The notes under the pieces are model-generated. The model searched no databases and was not told the DNA's origin. It was given only the letters and a program-made list of their open reading frames with translations. Position numbers and translations under genes: made by a program. A stretch of DNA of 64,000 nucleotides from Candidatus Aminicenantota bacterium (GTDB taxonomy: Bacteria; Acidobacteriota; Aminicenantia; S016-38), in contig JAMOUJ010000009.1 of the NCBI GenBank assembly GCA_027068075.1, forward strand, positions 1-64,000, given 5' to 3'. Below, one piece after another: positions 28,049 through 37,951 of this stretch. How positions within the stretch are numbered: position 1 is the first letter of the stretch; every line of letters begins with the position of its first letter.

Positions 28049-30424
28049 ATGGGGCCGCATCCCTCAAGAGTTTCTTGCAAAAAAGGGGATAAAATGTTAA
28101 ATATTACCTTCATGAAAAGGAATCTTTTTGTGGCAGTTTCCTTCATAAGCGCCTCCGCCATCCTCACGGAAATAGCCCTTACAAAGATATTCTCGGTGCT
28201 TTTTTTCCACCAATTCGCCTTTCTGATTATCAGCATAGCCCTTCTGGGCTACGCCGCCGCAGGGGTCTACCTTTCGGTTAAAGGGGACTACGAAAATTTC
28301 TACAAAAGACTTCCCCTTTACGCCCTTTCCATGGGGGTGTCCCTTCTTTTAGTCTTCAAGGTGGTTCTCATAATTCCCCTGGACTTCTCCGCCCTTCCCC
28401 AGTTAAGGCAGTTCCTCTACCTTTTCCTTTACCTGACCCTGCTCACTATTCCCTTCTTCCTGGCGGGCCTGCTTCTTTCCCTGATCTTCTCCATGATCAC
28501 CGAAAGGGCCAACAGGCTGTATTTTTACGACCTGATGGGGGCCGCCGTAGGCGGCGTGGTCTTCGGCTTCGGCATCTCCCTCCTGGGAGGGCAAGGGATA
28601 ATAGTTCTGGCGGCGGGGCTGGCGGTGGTGGCCGCCGTAATCCTGGAGGGAAGGTTAAACTGGAACCTGGCCCTGGCCTTAGCCGTAACCCTGCTCCTCA
28701 TTCCCCTCTCCTCCAGGGTTTTCCGCTTCCACTACTCCATGGCCAAGAGGAATTACCTGGCCACCCTGAACAGGATTGAATTTTCCCGGTGGAGTCCCAT
28801 CTTTAAAATAGATGTGGCAAAATACAACCGTCTTTCCAAGATAATATGGATTGACGCGGGAACCAACCAGTCCTTCATGACCCACTACCCCAAGGACCTT
28901 AGATACGACGAGAACATACCCCGCAGGGCCAGGCTCAGGGATGTTTCCATACCCTACCTGATAAATCCGGGAGGAACTTACCTCATCATAGGTCCCGCGG
29001 GGGGTACGGAGGTCTTCGTGGCCCTCACCTACCTTCCCCACTTAATCCACGCCGTGGAACTGGACCCAGTCATAGTGGATGTGGTGAAAAACCGTTACTC
29101 CGCCTTTATAGGTCACCTCTACAGAAACCGCAGGGTGAAATTAATAAACGACGAGGGCAGGAGTTTTCTGAAGCGCTCCAGGGTAAAATACGATGTGATT
29201 CAGGAAGTCAACAACTGCACCCCGGCGGCCATCGCCTCGGGAGTTTTGAATTTTTCCGAATCCTACATTCTCACCCTGGAGGCCTTTGAAAACTACTGGG
29301 ACCACCTCACCCCCAGGGGTCTGGTGGCCATCCATGTTTGGGGCTCTCCCAGGCTGGTGGCCATAGCCAGGGCCCTGCTCAGGAAGAAGGGAATCAAGAA
29401 CCCCCAAAATCACATAGCGGTGGTGGGAAGCGGTCTTCTCAGGAACCTGTTTATGCTGAGAAAGAGCGAGTTTACCGAAGAGGATGTTAAAACCATTGAG
29501 GCTCAGATAGATTGGGTAAACTCCCATTCCAAGAGCAAGGTAAAGATGCGCCCCATATATCTTCCCCACCGGAACAACCCCGAAAGCCTGGAAAAACTGG
29601 TTCTGGAAAAAGGGGTCAAGGAGGTATATCGCCTGACGAACCTTGACCTTTCTCCTCCCACCGACAACCGTCCCTTCTTCTATCAATTCCTATCCCCGTT
29701 CCACTTCAAAACCCGGGGGAAATTGGTGAGACCCATCTTCAAAAAGGTGGTGGAGGCCTATCACCTCCACTCCACCGCCACCATCCTTTCGGTTATAGCC
29801 ATATTATTTTTGCTTTCCTTCTTCCTGATCCCCTATCCCCTTTATGTTTTTCACCGGAAAGGGATTGAGGAGAAAAACGCCTGGCGCTTCCTGCTTTTCT
29901 TTGCAGGAATAGGTCTGGCCTTCATCTTCATAGAGATCGTGTTCATAAAAAAATTCATACTTTTCCTGGGAAATCCGGTTTATTCCATCACCATAGTTAT
30001 ATCCTCCCTGCTTCTGAGCGCCGGAATTGGAAGCGCTCTTTCCAGAAATTTTCATCCCCGGAGCGTAAAGTTCGTGAGTTTCCTGCTCCTTCTGCTTACC
30101 ACGGCCTACACCCTCTTTCTGACCCGGATCTTTGACACCTTCCTTCACCTTCCCTTCTTTTTAAGGTTCCTCATCTCCTTCCTTCTGATTTTCCTCATAG
30201 GCTTTTTCATGGGAACCATGTTTCCCATGGGCTTAAAACTGGTAAGGAAAACTTCGGTAAACCTGGTCCCGTGGGCCTGGGGAATAAACGGGTTCTTCAC
30301 GGTAATGGGTTCAGCCCTTACGGTGCTCCTGGCGGTCCTCTTCGGTTTCAACGCCGTCCTTCTTCTGGCCGGCGTAATATACCTCCTGGCGGGCCTTTCC
30401 CTTCCCCTCCACCACCGAAATTAA
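28049..30424 (+). CDS. Multi-TM spermidine-synthase-like membrane protein
   Basis: 791 aa; N-terminal TM bundle (FVAVSFISASAILTEIALTKIFSVLFFHQFAF), central methyltransferase-like GGTYLIIGPAGGTEV...HAVELDPVIVDVV, C-terminal TM bundle. Start uncertain (28049, 28094 or 28112). Confidence 0.83.
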   Translation: MGPHPSRVSCKKGDKMLNITFMKRNLFVAVSFISASAILTEIALTKIFSVLFFHQFAFLIISIALLGYAAAGVYLSVKGDYENFYKRLPLYALSMGVSLLLVFKVVLIIPLDFSALPQLRQFLYLFLYLTLLTIPFFLAGLLLSLIFSMITERANRLYFYDLMGAAVGGVVFGFGISLLGGQGIIVLAAGLAVVAAVILEGRLNWNLALALAVTLLLIPLSSRVFRFHYSMAKRNYLATLNRIEFSRWSPIFKIDVAKYNRLSKIIWIDAGTNQSFMTHYPKDLRYDENIPRRARLRDVSIPYLINPGGTYLIIGPAGGTEVFVALTYLPHLIHAVELDPVIVDVVKNRYSAFIGHLYRNRRVKLINDEGRSFLKRSRVKYDVIQEVNNCTPAAIASGVLNFSESYILTLEAFENYWDHLTPRGLVAIHVWGSPRLVAIARALLRKKGIKNPQNHIAVVGSGLLRNLFMLRKSEFTEEDVKTIEAQIDWVNSHSKSKVKMRPIYLPHRNNPESLEKLVLEKGVKEVYRLTNLDLSPPTDNRPFFYQFLSPFHFKTRGKLVRPIFKKVVEAYHLHSTATILSVIAILFLLSFFLIPYPLYVFHRKGIEEKNAWRFLLFFAGIGLAFIFIEIVFIKKFILFLGNPVYSITIVISSLLLSAGIGSALSRNFHPRSVKFVSFLLLLLTTAYTLFLTRIFDTFLHLPFFLRFLISFLLIFLIGFFMGTMFPMGLKLVRKTSVNLVPWAWGINGFFTVMGSALTVLLAVLFGFNAVLLLAGVIYLLAGLSLPLHHRN

Positions 30425-31257
30425 AATTCGTTGAGTTTATACGCCGCCACGGTGTTGGCGAAGAATGTGGGGATCAGGATAATTTTCTCGCCGGGAATAA
30501 ATCCCAGATCCGCAGCGTTAGCCTTGCCGGCGGATAGGTCCAGAAGGAGTTGAAACCTGCCGTCCTGGAGTATTCCCACCCTGCCCTGCCAGTCCGAAAG
30601 TATGAACATGGAATCATCCAGTATCAACCCGTCTATAACCATGGGGGCCCGGGCCACCTGGCGGATTTTCCCGGTCTCCACATGGCAGGCGAAGATTCTG
30701 CCGTCGCTGAAACTCCCTATGTAGAGTTTGCCGTCCCTGTAGAAGATCCCGTTGGGGCTTTTCACCGCCGGGTTCTTCAGCCAGACCTCCATCCGGCCTT
30801 TCTCAAGTTTGTATATCACGCTGTTTTTTGGGGAACTGTCGGAGACATAAACCCTTCCCTCAGAGTCCACCGCCACATCGTTCAGGAACCGGGCCCCGGG
30901 GGCCGGGTACTTCCTCAAAATTCTGCCGGTGGACAGATCAATCTGCACCAGTTTGTCTATATCGCTCACATAGAGGCTCCCCCGGTAAACGGCCATTCCT
31001 TTAGGGGCATCCAGACCCGTGGCCCATCGCAGGGAGAGAATTTTTCCGTCCCTTCCCATTTTTGAGATGAAGCCGTTTCCATCCTTAGCCGTGGGGCTTC
31101 CCCCTATGCTGGAAACATAAAGCACACCGCCCTCAGGGTCGTATAGCACCGATTCGGGAACGCTGAATACCGCCGAGGTCTCCCAGAGTTTTTCCACCTT
31201 AAAACCCAAGGCAAAGACCAGACTGGCCGTCAAGAGAAAAAATGCCGCCTTTCTCAT
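30421..31257 (-). CDS. Secreted SMP-30/gluconolactonase-like beta-propeller protein
   Basis: 278 aa; signal peptide, FLNDVAVDSEGRVYVSDS, SPNGIFYRDGKLYIGSF. Confidence 0.8.
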   Translation of the reverse strand: MRKAAFFLLTASLVFALGFKVEKLWETSAVFSVPESVLYDPEGGVLYVSSIGGSPTAKDGNGFISKMGRDGKILSLRWATGLDAPKGMAVYRGSLYVSDIDKLVQIDLSTGRILRKYPAPGARFLNDVAVDSEGRVYVSDSSPKNSVIYKLEKGRMEVWLKNPAVKSPNGIFYRDGKLYIGSFSDGRIFACHVETGKIRQVARAPMVIDGLILDDSMFILSDWQGRVGILQDGRFQLLLDLSAGKANAADLGFIPGEKIILIPTFFANTVAAYKLNEF

Positions 31258-31324
31258 GTCTCACCTCCCATCCAATTTTACACCCCGAAAGCGATGGGAA
31301 ACAACGGAATTCCAGGGAAAGGGT

Positions 31325-32143
31325 TCAGGTCTGCTCTTCGTGGTTTACGGGGAGTTTTTCCCTGAGCCTTTCCACGGCCAGGGCCCTTCCTGAAGCAGGG
31401 TCCACATCAATCACCACCCCACACACCCAAACATGCCCCTCCTTTTCGGGTTCCAGTTTCAGGGACCTTCCTAGGAGAAGCCTTCGGATGGCATCGTCGG
31501 GCTTCACTCCTATCACCGAATCCGCTATGCCCACCATTCCCGCATCGGTGATGTAGGCCGTCCCGTCTGCCACCTGTTCGTCGGCGGTTTGAATGTGGGT
31601 GTGGGTCCCGATAATCGCCGAAACCCTGCCCCGGGCGTAGAAGAACATGGCCTTTTTCTCCGCCGTGGCCTCGGCGTGGAGGTCCACTATCCTGACGGGG
31701 TATTCCTCCCCCAGTTCCTCCAGAATCCGGTCCAGGGTTCTGAAGGGGCAGTCTATGGGGTCCATGAAAACCCTCCCCTGAAGGTTTATCACCGCCACCC
31801 CTGTTCCGTCCTCGGTTTTCTTTTTAAAAACGCCGTATCCGGGATTATCCGGGGGATAATTGGCAGGTCTCAGAATCCGGGGATCCTCCAGGGCCTCCAC
31901 CGATTCCTTTCTATCCCATATGTGGTTGCCGGAGGTTATAACATCCACCCCCACCCGGAACAGGGAGGAGGCTATTCTGGATGAAATACCGAAGCCGCCG
32001 GCGATGTTTTCTCCGTTTAAGACTATAAAGTCCGGAGAGTATTCCCTTTTATACCTCTCTATGTTGTCAAAAATGGCCCTTCTTCCCGCCGAGGCGTAAA
32101 CATCCCCGAAGAAGAGAACCCTGAACCTATTTGGAATACTCAA
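31325..32143 (-). CDS. ymdB: YmdB-family metallophosphoesterase
   Basis: 272 aa; RVLFFGDVYASAGRRAI, LNGENIAGGFGI, TSGNHIWDRKE, GTHTHIQTADE; next to rny. Confidence 0.93.
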   Translation of the reverse strand: MSIPNRFRVLFFGDVYASAGRRAIFDNIERYKREYSPDFIVLNGENIAGGFGISSRIASSLFRVGVDVITSGNHIWDRKESVEALEDPRILRPANYPPDNPGYGVFKKKTEDGTGVAVINLQGRVFMDPIDCPFRTLDRILEELGEEYPVRIVDLHAEATAEKKAMFFYARGRVSAIIGTHTHIQTADEQVADGTAYITDAGMVGIADSVIGVKPDDAIRRLLLGRSLKLEPEKEGHVWVCGVVIDVDPASGRALAVERLREKLPVNHEEQT

Positions 32144-33707
32144 CGGCCCTAACCTCCCTTATGACGGTGACCTTGATCTGGCCAGGATAGGTCAGTTCCT
32201 TTTCTATTTTCCTCGCTATCTCGTAGGAAAGGATGTAGGCGTCGTCGTCGGAAATCTTGTCGCTCTGCACTATAACCCTTATCTCCCTGCCCGCCTGAAG
32301 GGCAAAGGCCTTGGCCACCCCTTCAAATTCCGAGGCGATTTTTTCCAGGGTCTCTATCCTCTTTATGTAATGCTCAAGAAGTTCCCTGCGGGCTCCTGGC
32401 CTCGCCGCCGATAGGGTATCCGCCGCCTGAACCAGCACCGCCTCCACCGAAGGGAAGTTCATTTCGTCGTGGTGGGAGGCGATGGCCTGTATGACCTCCT
32501 CGCTCTCCCCGTATTTCCTGGCCAGCATAACGGAAAGTTCCACATGGGATTGGTTGTAATCCCGGTCAATGGCCTTTCCAACATCGTGGAGGAGACCGGC
32601 CCTCAAAGCCACATCCACCCTGGCCCCTATTTCCCTGGCCATGTGGGCCGCCATCAGGGCCACCTCCTTGGAATGGCTCAGGGCGTTCTGACCGAAGGAT
32701 GTTCTGAACTTGAGTTTTCCAATGTAGTATTCCAGTTCCGGGTGAATGTCCTTGATGCCCAGTTCCTCCACCACCTCGTGTCCTATTTTCCTTATGTGCT
32801 CGTCTATTTCCTCCTTGACCCGGGCCACCACCTCCTCTATCCTGGCGGGATGAATCCTGCCGTCGGCCACCAGTTTCTGAACCGCCAACTTGGCGATCTC
32901 CCTCTTCAGGGGATCAAAACTGGAAAGGATTATGGCCTCCGGGGTGTCGTCCACGATGAAGTCCACTTCGGTGGCCATCTCCAGGGCCCTTATGTTCCTC
33001 CCCTCCCTTCCTATTATCCTTCCCTTCATATCGTCGGAGGGAATTTCCACCACCGTGACCGTGGATTCCGTCACGGCATCCGCCGCAGAGGACTGTATGG
33101 CCCTGGCTATCACCTCCCGGGCCAGGGTCTCCCTTTCCCTTTCAAGTTTTTCCTTGAACTGTTTGATGAGTTTGGCCTTTTCCTGGGTTATCTCCGAGGA
33201 AACCCTCCTCAGGATCTCCTGCTTGGCTTCCTCCCTGGTCATCCCTGCCACTTCCTCAAGTTTCCGTCCTATCTCCTCTTCCCGTTTTTCCAGTTCCTTC
33301 TCCCTCTCTCTGAGGCTGGATTCCTTCTGGCTCACCTCGCTCTGCTTCCTGCGGAGTTCCTTCTCCCTTTCCCTCAAAACCGCCTCAAAGGACTTGAGGT
33401 TTTCCTCCTTCCGCAGAAGCCTTTTTTCGTCCCGCTCCAGCCTCTCCTTCTTCCCCCTCATCTGGCGCTCGTAATCGGTCTTGAACTTTATGAACCGTTC
33501 CTTGGCCTCCAGGGCGCCCTCCCTTTTGAGCCTCTCCGCCTCCCGGCGGGCATCCCTGAGGATCTTCTGCTTCTCCTGTTCTGCCTCCTCCAGGGTCTGT
33601 TTCGCCTTTCTATAAACCCCGGCAAAGAAAACCTTTCTCAAACCGAAGGCCAGGAGGAATCCCAGCGCAACTCCCAGTATCAAAGCAATTATTGTATATG
33701 CGGTCAT
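32127..33707 (-). CDS. rny: Ribonuclease Y
   Basis: 526 aa; N-terminal TM, long coiled coil, KH domain (GRIIGREGRNIRALE), HD domain (LLHDVGKAID). Confidence 0.97.
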   Translation of the reverse strand: MTAYTIIALILGVALGFLLAFGLRKVFFAGVYRKAKQTLEEAEQEKQKILRDARREAERLKREGALEAKERFIKFKTDYERQMRGKKERLERDEKRLLRKEENLKSFEAVLREREKELRRKQSEVSQKESSLREREKELEKREEEIGRKLEEVAGMTREEAKQEILRRVSSEITQEKAKLIKQFKEKLERERETLAREVIARAIQSSAADAVTESTVTVVEIPSDDMKGRIIGREGRNIRALEMATEVDFIVDDTPEAIILSSFDPLKREIAKLAVQKLVADGRIHPARIEEVVARVKEEIDEHIRKIGHEVVEELGIKDIHPELEYYIGKLKFRTSFGQNALSHSKEVALMAAHMAREIGARVDVALRAGLLHDVGKAIDRDYNQSHVELSVMLARKYGESEEVIQAIASHHDEMNFPSVEAVLVQAADTLSAARPGARRELLEHYIKRIETLEKIASEFEGVAKAFALQAGREIRVIVQSDKISDDDAYILSYEIARKIEKELTYPGQIKVTVIREVRAVEYSK

Positions 33708-33742
33708 GGCAACCTCCTTTTAGGGGAGGAGGGAAGGGGAAG

Positions 33743-33917
33743 TTAACCCCGCGGTGAGGTGTGGTAGGGCCTCATGAACCCGCATGCAAACAGCATGGGG
33801 CTTGTCCCCTGTTTCAGGCTTCCCCGCGCAGGGGCATGCTCACCACAGGGGAACTTCGGCCCCAAGTGAACTCTTGTTGGCTCAAGGGTTCCCAGACCAT
33901 CACCAGCACCGCAGGGA
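33743..33917 (-). ncRNA. ssrS: 6S RNA
   Basis: Closing stem CCCUGCGGUG (33916-33907) pairs with CACCGCGGGG (33756-33747); conserved internal block GUGGUGAGCAUGCCCCUGCGCGGGGAAGCCUGAAACAGGGG resembles E. coli 6S GUUGGUGAGCAUGCUCGGUCCGUCCGAGAAGCCUUAAAACUG; next to zapA as in many bacteria. Confidence 0.93.
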
Positions 33918-34190
33918 TTATTTCTCTTCATCTTCTATTTCCCTCAGGATAGTTTCTATCCTCCTTCCTAACTCCTCCTTGAGTTTTATGTTTTCCTCCT
34001 TAAGATTATACACCTCCCGGGCAAGGTCAAGGCAAGCGGATATGGCAGCCTTCAGACTGTCGGGATAGCGGGAGGAGTGAACGGCTATCCTCTCTTTGAC
34101 GGTCTTCACCAGGTTCCGGAGAAATTCCTCTCCCCTGGGGGAGGATATTAGCATCCTCTGCCCCATTATCTCCACCTTAAGTTCAGCCAT
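33918..34190 (-). CDS. zapA: Cell division protein ZapA-like
   Basis: MAELKVEIMGQRMLISSPRGEEFLRNLVKTVKERI...; start ATG 34190 (listed ORF longer); synteny with 6S RNA. Confidence 0.85.
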   Translation of the reverse strand: MAELKVEIMGQRMLISSPRGEEFLRNLVKTVKERIAVHSSRYPDSLKAAISACLDLAREVYNLKEENIKLKEELGRRIETILREIEDEEK

Positions 34191-34386
34191 TTCCCAACTC
34201 CCGATCAATCATTCTCATGAGTTCCCTTATTCTTTCCCGGGCCTCCGTTATTTTTTCCTGGAGGGCCCTTATCCTCTCCTCCTGTTCCAGGATCCTTTTC
34301 CTGGCTTCCTCCCTCTCTTTTTTGAGTTCCAAAACCCTTTCCCGCAGTTTCTCCAACTTCTCCCACACTTCCATCACTTTCTCCAC
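34183..34386 (-). CDS. Small coiled-coil protein, ZapB-like
   Basis: 67 aa, almost entirely heptad-like (LEKLRERVLELKKEREEARKRILEQEERIRALQEKI); overlaps pheT and zapA. Confidence 0.65.
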   Translation of the reverse strand: MEKVMEVWEKLEKLRERVLELKKEREEARKRILEQEERIRALQEKITEARERIRELMRMIDRELGNG

Positions 34387-36377
34387 TCCCCTCCCAGTTT
34401 TTTAGAAAGGGCATCCACGATTCTCCCCAGTTCCTCCTCCACTTCCTCGGACCTGAGGGTCCTGTCCTCTGCCCTGAACTCAAAGGAAAGGGTTAAACTC
34501 TTCCTGCCCTCCCCGATGCCCTCTCCGCTGTAAAGGTCTATCAACCGAAAACTTCTGAGAATGGGTATGGAAAGGCCCTCCACCACTTCCCTTATCCTCT
34601 GGAAACTTACCTGAGCGGGGAAAATCATGGAGAGGTCCCTCCTCACCGAAGGATAGTTCTGAAGGTCCTCGTAGGGCTTCCTCACTTCCAGGGGAAGGAG
34701 ACCCATGGGAAGTTCGGCAGCAAAGACGGGAACTTCCAGGTCAAAGAGTTCCAGAAGTTCCTTCTTCAGGGGACCCAGCCTTAATCCATTCCAGTGGAGG
34801 GAAAACCCTTCTTCAAAAAGGGGCCAATCCTCCAGAACGAATTTGGGCTCCAGGGCAAAGGCCCTCAGAAGGGCCTCCACGGTTCCCTTAAGGGAATAGA
34901 AGGAGGCCTGGACAGGGGGAGAATCCCAGGTTCTGCCCTTTATCTCCCCGGCCTCCACCAGGGCCAGCCTCCTCTCTTCCCTGGGCTCCCCTTCCTTCCA
35001 ATAAACTCTGCCAATTTCAAAAAGAGCCACACCCTTCCGCCCCATCCGCAGGTTCAGGGAGACGGAGTCAAGGAGAGTGAGGATCAGGGACCTTCTCAGA
35101 AGGGGCATCTCTTTGCTCAGGGGATTTTGGATCACGACAGGTTCTCCCCTTCCCCCGCTGAATTCGTCCGCCCGGGGGCTGGTCCAGATGTAGGTCATGG
35201 CCTCGGTATAACCCAGGCCGGTGAGTATTTCCCTCACCTTCCACAGGGTTTCCCTCACAGGGGTCTGGAGTCCCTGGGGTTTTTCCACCGGTGGAAGTTT
35301 TCCTTCAATGCTTCCGTATCCTTTGAGTCTGGCTATCTCCTCCACCAAATCCTCGGGAATCTCCAGGTCCCTCCGCCAGGACGGGGGAAAAACTTCCAGG
35401 ACCTCGCCCTTCTTCTCCACCCTGGCCCCCAGGGCCCTGAGTTTCCACAGGACAAAATCCTCCTCCACCTCCGCCCCCAATCTTGAACCGATGAAGGAGA
35501 TGGAAGTTCTTATCTTCCTTTCCTCGGAATACTCCCCGGCCACCTGTCTCCCCCGCAAAATCCTGCCGCCGGAGGTCTTGCGAATTAAATGGGCGAGATA
35601 ATCGGCGGCAAATTCCAGGATCATGGGATCCGCTCCCCTTTCAAATCTGTAGGAGGCATCGGTGGTCAGGCCCAGACGGCGGGAGGTTTTCCTTATGGCC
35701 ACCGGGTTAAAATAGGCCGATTCTATGAGTACCCTCCTGGTAAAGGGGGTAACCCCGGTCTCCTCCCCGCCTATGACCCCGGCGATGGCCACCGGCCCCC
35801 CTTCGTCTGCGATGACGAGGTCCTCGGAGGTCAGGACCCTCTCTATGCCGTCCAGGCAAAGGATCTTCTCGCCTTCCCTGGCCCTTCTCACCAGAATTTT
35901 TCCCCTGAGTTTGTCCAGGTCAAAGACATGGGTGGGATGGCCTATGGCGTAGAGGAGATAATTGGAAAGGTCCACCACGGAATTTACGCTCTGAAGTCCC
36001 AATTTCTCCAGTTTTTCCCGCAGCCATTCGGGGGATTCCCTCACCTCCACATCCTCCACCACCCTGGCCACATACCTGGGACACAGGTCCATCTCCTGGA
36101 TTTCCACGGGAAAACTGGATTCCTCTTCGTCCTCCTCCAGGGCGAACTCTATTTTTCTCAGGGGACGGTCGGTGAAGACGGAAATTTCCCTGGCCAGGCC
36201 GTAGTGGGAAAGGCAGTCGGGGCGGTTGGGGGTAACCTCCAGGTCGTATATGAGGTCATCGCCCCAGGGCACGATTTCCTCCGGCGGAAAACCCATGGAG
36301 GAGAAAACCTCCTCCAGAGCCTGGCGATCCTCCTTAACGTCCACATATTCCTTCAGCCAATTTACTGAAACCTTCAT
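34374..36377 (-). CDS. pheT: Phenylalanyl-tRNA synthetase beta subunit
   Basis: 667 aa; [43 protein letters not shown]. Confidence 0.97.
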   Translation of the reverse strand: MKVSVNWLKEYVDVKEDRQALEEVFSSMGFPPEEIVPWGDDLIYDLEVTPNRPDCLSHYGLAREISVFTDRPLRKIEFALEEDEEESSFPVEIQEMDLCPRYVARVVEDVEVRESPEWLREKLEKLGLQSVNSVVDLSNYLLYAIGHPTHVFDLDKLRGKILVRRAREGEKILCLDGIERVLTSEDLVIADEGGPVAIAGVIGGEETGVTPFTRRVLIESAYFNPVAIRKTSRRLGLTTDASYRFERGADPMILEFAADYLAHLIRKTSGGRILRGRQVAGEYSEERKIRTSISFIGSRLGAEVEEDFVLWKLRALGARVEKKGEVLEVFPPSWRRDLEIPEDLVEEIARLKGYGSIEGKLPPVEKPQGLQTPVRETLWKVREILTGLGYTEAMTYIWTSPRADEFSGGRGEPVVIQNPLSKEMPLLRRSLILTLLDSVSLNLRMGRKGVALFEIGRVYWKEGEPREERRLALVEAGEIKGRTWDSPPVQASFYSLKGTVEALLRAFALEPKFVLEDWPLFEEGFSLHWNGLRLGPLKKELLELFDLEVPVFAAELPMGLLPLEVRKPYEDLQNYPSVRRDLSMIFPAQVSFQRIREVVEGLSIPILRSFRLIDLYSGEGIGEGRKSLTLSFEFRAEDRTLRSEEVEEELGRIVDALSKKLGGEWRK

Positions 36378-37405
36378 TTCATCTGCTCCAGAAAATCCAT
36401 CCTGTTCCAGTAATGGTTTCTGATGTCCGCCAGGCCTCTCTTAAGCATGGATATTCTGTCCACTCCCAGGCCGAAGGCAAAACCGGAATACTCCTCCGGG
36501 TCTATGCCTCCGGAACGGAGAACCTGAGGATGAACCATCCCCGATCCCAGGATCTCTATCCATCCGGCTCCTCCACAAACCCTGCAGTGCGGGTCCTTTC
36601 CTCCGCATACGGGGCAGGATATGTCCACCTCCGCCGAGGGCTCCGTGAAGGGGAAATAGGAGGGTCTGAACCTCACCCGGGTATCTTCGCCGAATAAGGC
36701 CTTGAGGAAGGTCTCCAGGGTCCCCTTTAGATGGGCAAAATTTATGCCCCGGTCCACCACCAACCCTTCAATCTGATAAAACATGGGGGTGTGGGTGGGA
36801 TCCGCTTCGTCCCGGCGATAAACCCTTCCGGGGACGATTATCCTTATGGGGGGCTTCCTTCTTCTCATGGCCCTTATCTGGACCGGCGAGGTATGGGTCC
36901 TGAGAAGGTATCCTTCCCCCACGAAGAAGGTGTCCTGTTCCTGCCGGGCCGGGTGATGAGGCGGAATGTTAAGGGCATCAAAATTGAAGTATTCCTTCTC
37001 AACCTCCGGTCCGTCCTCAATGTCGTAGCCCATCCGGAGAAATATCTCCTCAATCCTGTGGGAAATCTCCGGAATGGGATGGACAGTTCCAAGGGGCTTA
37101 AGGTATCCGGGAAGGGTGGGATCAGGAATGGACTCCTGAAGTTTCTGCCTCCACAAACTTCCCTTAAGCCCCTCTTCCGCCTCTTTAAAAAGGCGCTCCG
37201 CCAGTTGCCGGAGTTCGTTCACCCTCTGGCCGAAGGAAGACCGTTCCTGCGGCGGAAGGGCGGGAATTTTCTTGAAAAGCCCGGGAATTTTCCCCTTTTT
37301 TCGGCTTAAAAATTCCTCCTTGAACTTCTGAAGATCCTGACGGCTCCTTATTCCAGCCGCCGCCGCCTCAACCTTCGCCCGAAGTTCATCTATCTCATCC
37401 GGCAT
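36374..37405 (-). CDS. pheS: Phenylalanyl-tRNA synthetase alpha subunit
   Basis: 343 aa; [63 protein letters not shown]. Confidence 0.98.
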   Translation of the reverse strand: MPDEIDELRAKVEAAAAGIRSRQDLQKFKEEFLSRKKGKIPGLFKKIPALPPQERSSFGQRVNELRQLAERLFKEAEEGLKGSLWRQKLQESIPDPTLPGYLKPLGTVHPIPEISHRIEEIFLRMGYDIEDGPEVEKEYFNFDALNIPPHHPARQEQDTFFVGEGYLLRTHTSPVQIRAMRRRKPPIRIIVPGRVYRRDEADPTHTPMFYQIEGLVVDRGINFAHLKGTLETFLKALFGEDTRVRFRPSYFPFTEPSAEVDISCPVCGGKDPHCRVCGGAGWIEILGSGMVHPQVLRSGGIDPEEYSGFAFGLGVDRISMLKRGLADIRNHYWNRMDFLEQMK

Positions 37406-37745
37406 CTTTCACAGCCTCCACCAGAAGGTCAAACTCCTGGGGAGCCCTCACCGCCATCTCTGCCAGGGACTTCCTGTTGAGAGCCACGCCCATCTTTCTC
37501 AGGCCCGCCATGAACCTGCTGTAGGAGAGTCCGCGGGCCCTTACGGCGGCGTTTATTCTGATAATCCATAGGCTTCTCATGTCCCTCTTCTTCTGCTTCC
37601 TCCCCTGATAGGCATCCACCAGGGCCTTTTCCATGGCTTCCTTGGCGGTTCTGTATAGACGATGCTTTGCTCCCCAATATCCCTTGGTCATGGACAGGAT
37701 TTTCTTCCTGCGGTTTTTTCTCTTGGGTCCTCTCTTAACCCTCAT
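37395..37745 (-). CDS. rplT: 50S ribosomal protein L20
   Basis: 116 aa; [37 protein letters not shown]. Confidence 0.98.
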   Translation of the reverse strand: MRVKRGPKRKNRRKKILSMTKGYWGAKHRLYRTAKEAMEKALVDAYQGRKQKKRDMRSLWIIRINAAVRARGLSYSRFMAGLRKMGVALNRKSLAEMAVRAPQEFDLLVEAVKDAG

Positions 37746-37756
37746 CTTTTACCTCC

Positions 37757-37951
37757 TTAAATTCCAAGAAGTCTTTTAATGGACTTTACTTCCCCCTTGA
37801 ACACCAGGGCGGGTTTCCTCAGGTGCCTCTTCCTCTTTCTGCTTTTTTTGGTGAGGATGTGGCTGTGGTAAGCCCTCCTTCTTTTAATTTTTCCCGTGCC
37901 TGTTATCTTAAACCTCTTGGCTGCGGATCTTTTAGTCTTTAGTTTGGGCAT
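37757..37951 (-). CDS. rpmI: 50S ribosomal protein L35
   Basis: 64 aa; [46 protein letters not shown]. Confidence 0.98.
   Translation of the reverse strand: MPKLKTKRSAAKRFKITGTGKIKRRRAYHSHILTKKSRKRKRHLRKPALVFKGEVKSIKRLLGI

Noticed and set aside
32469-33746. 425-aa plus-strand ORF antisense to rny
   Set aside because: Leu/Phe/Pro-rich antisense of a Lys/Glu coiled coil; no motifs.
33743-34068. Short ORFs on both strands around 33.75-34.07 kb
   Set aside because: They overlie the 6S RNA and zapA; no SD or protein similarity.
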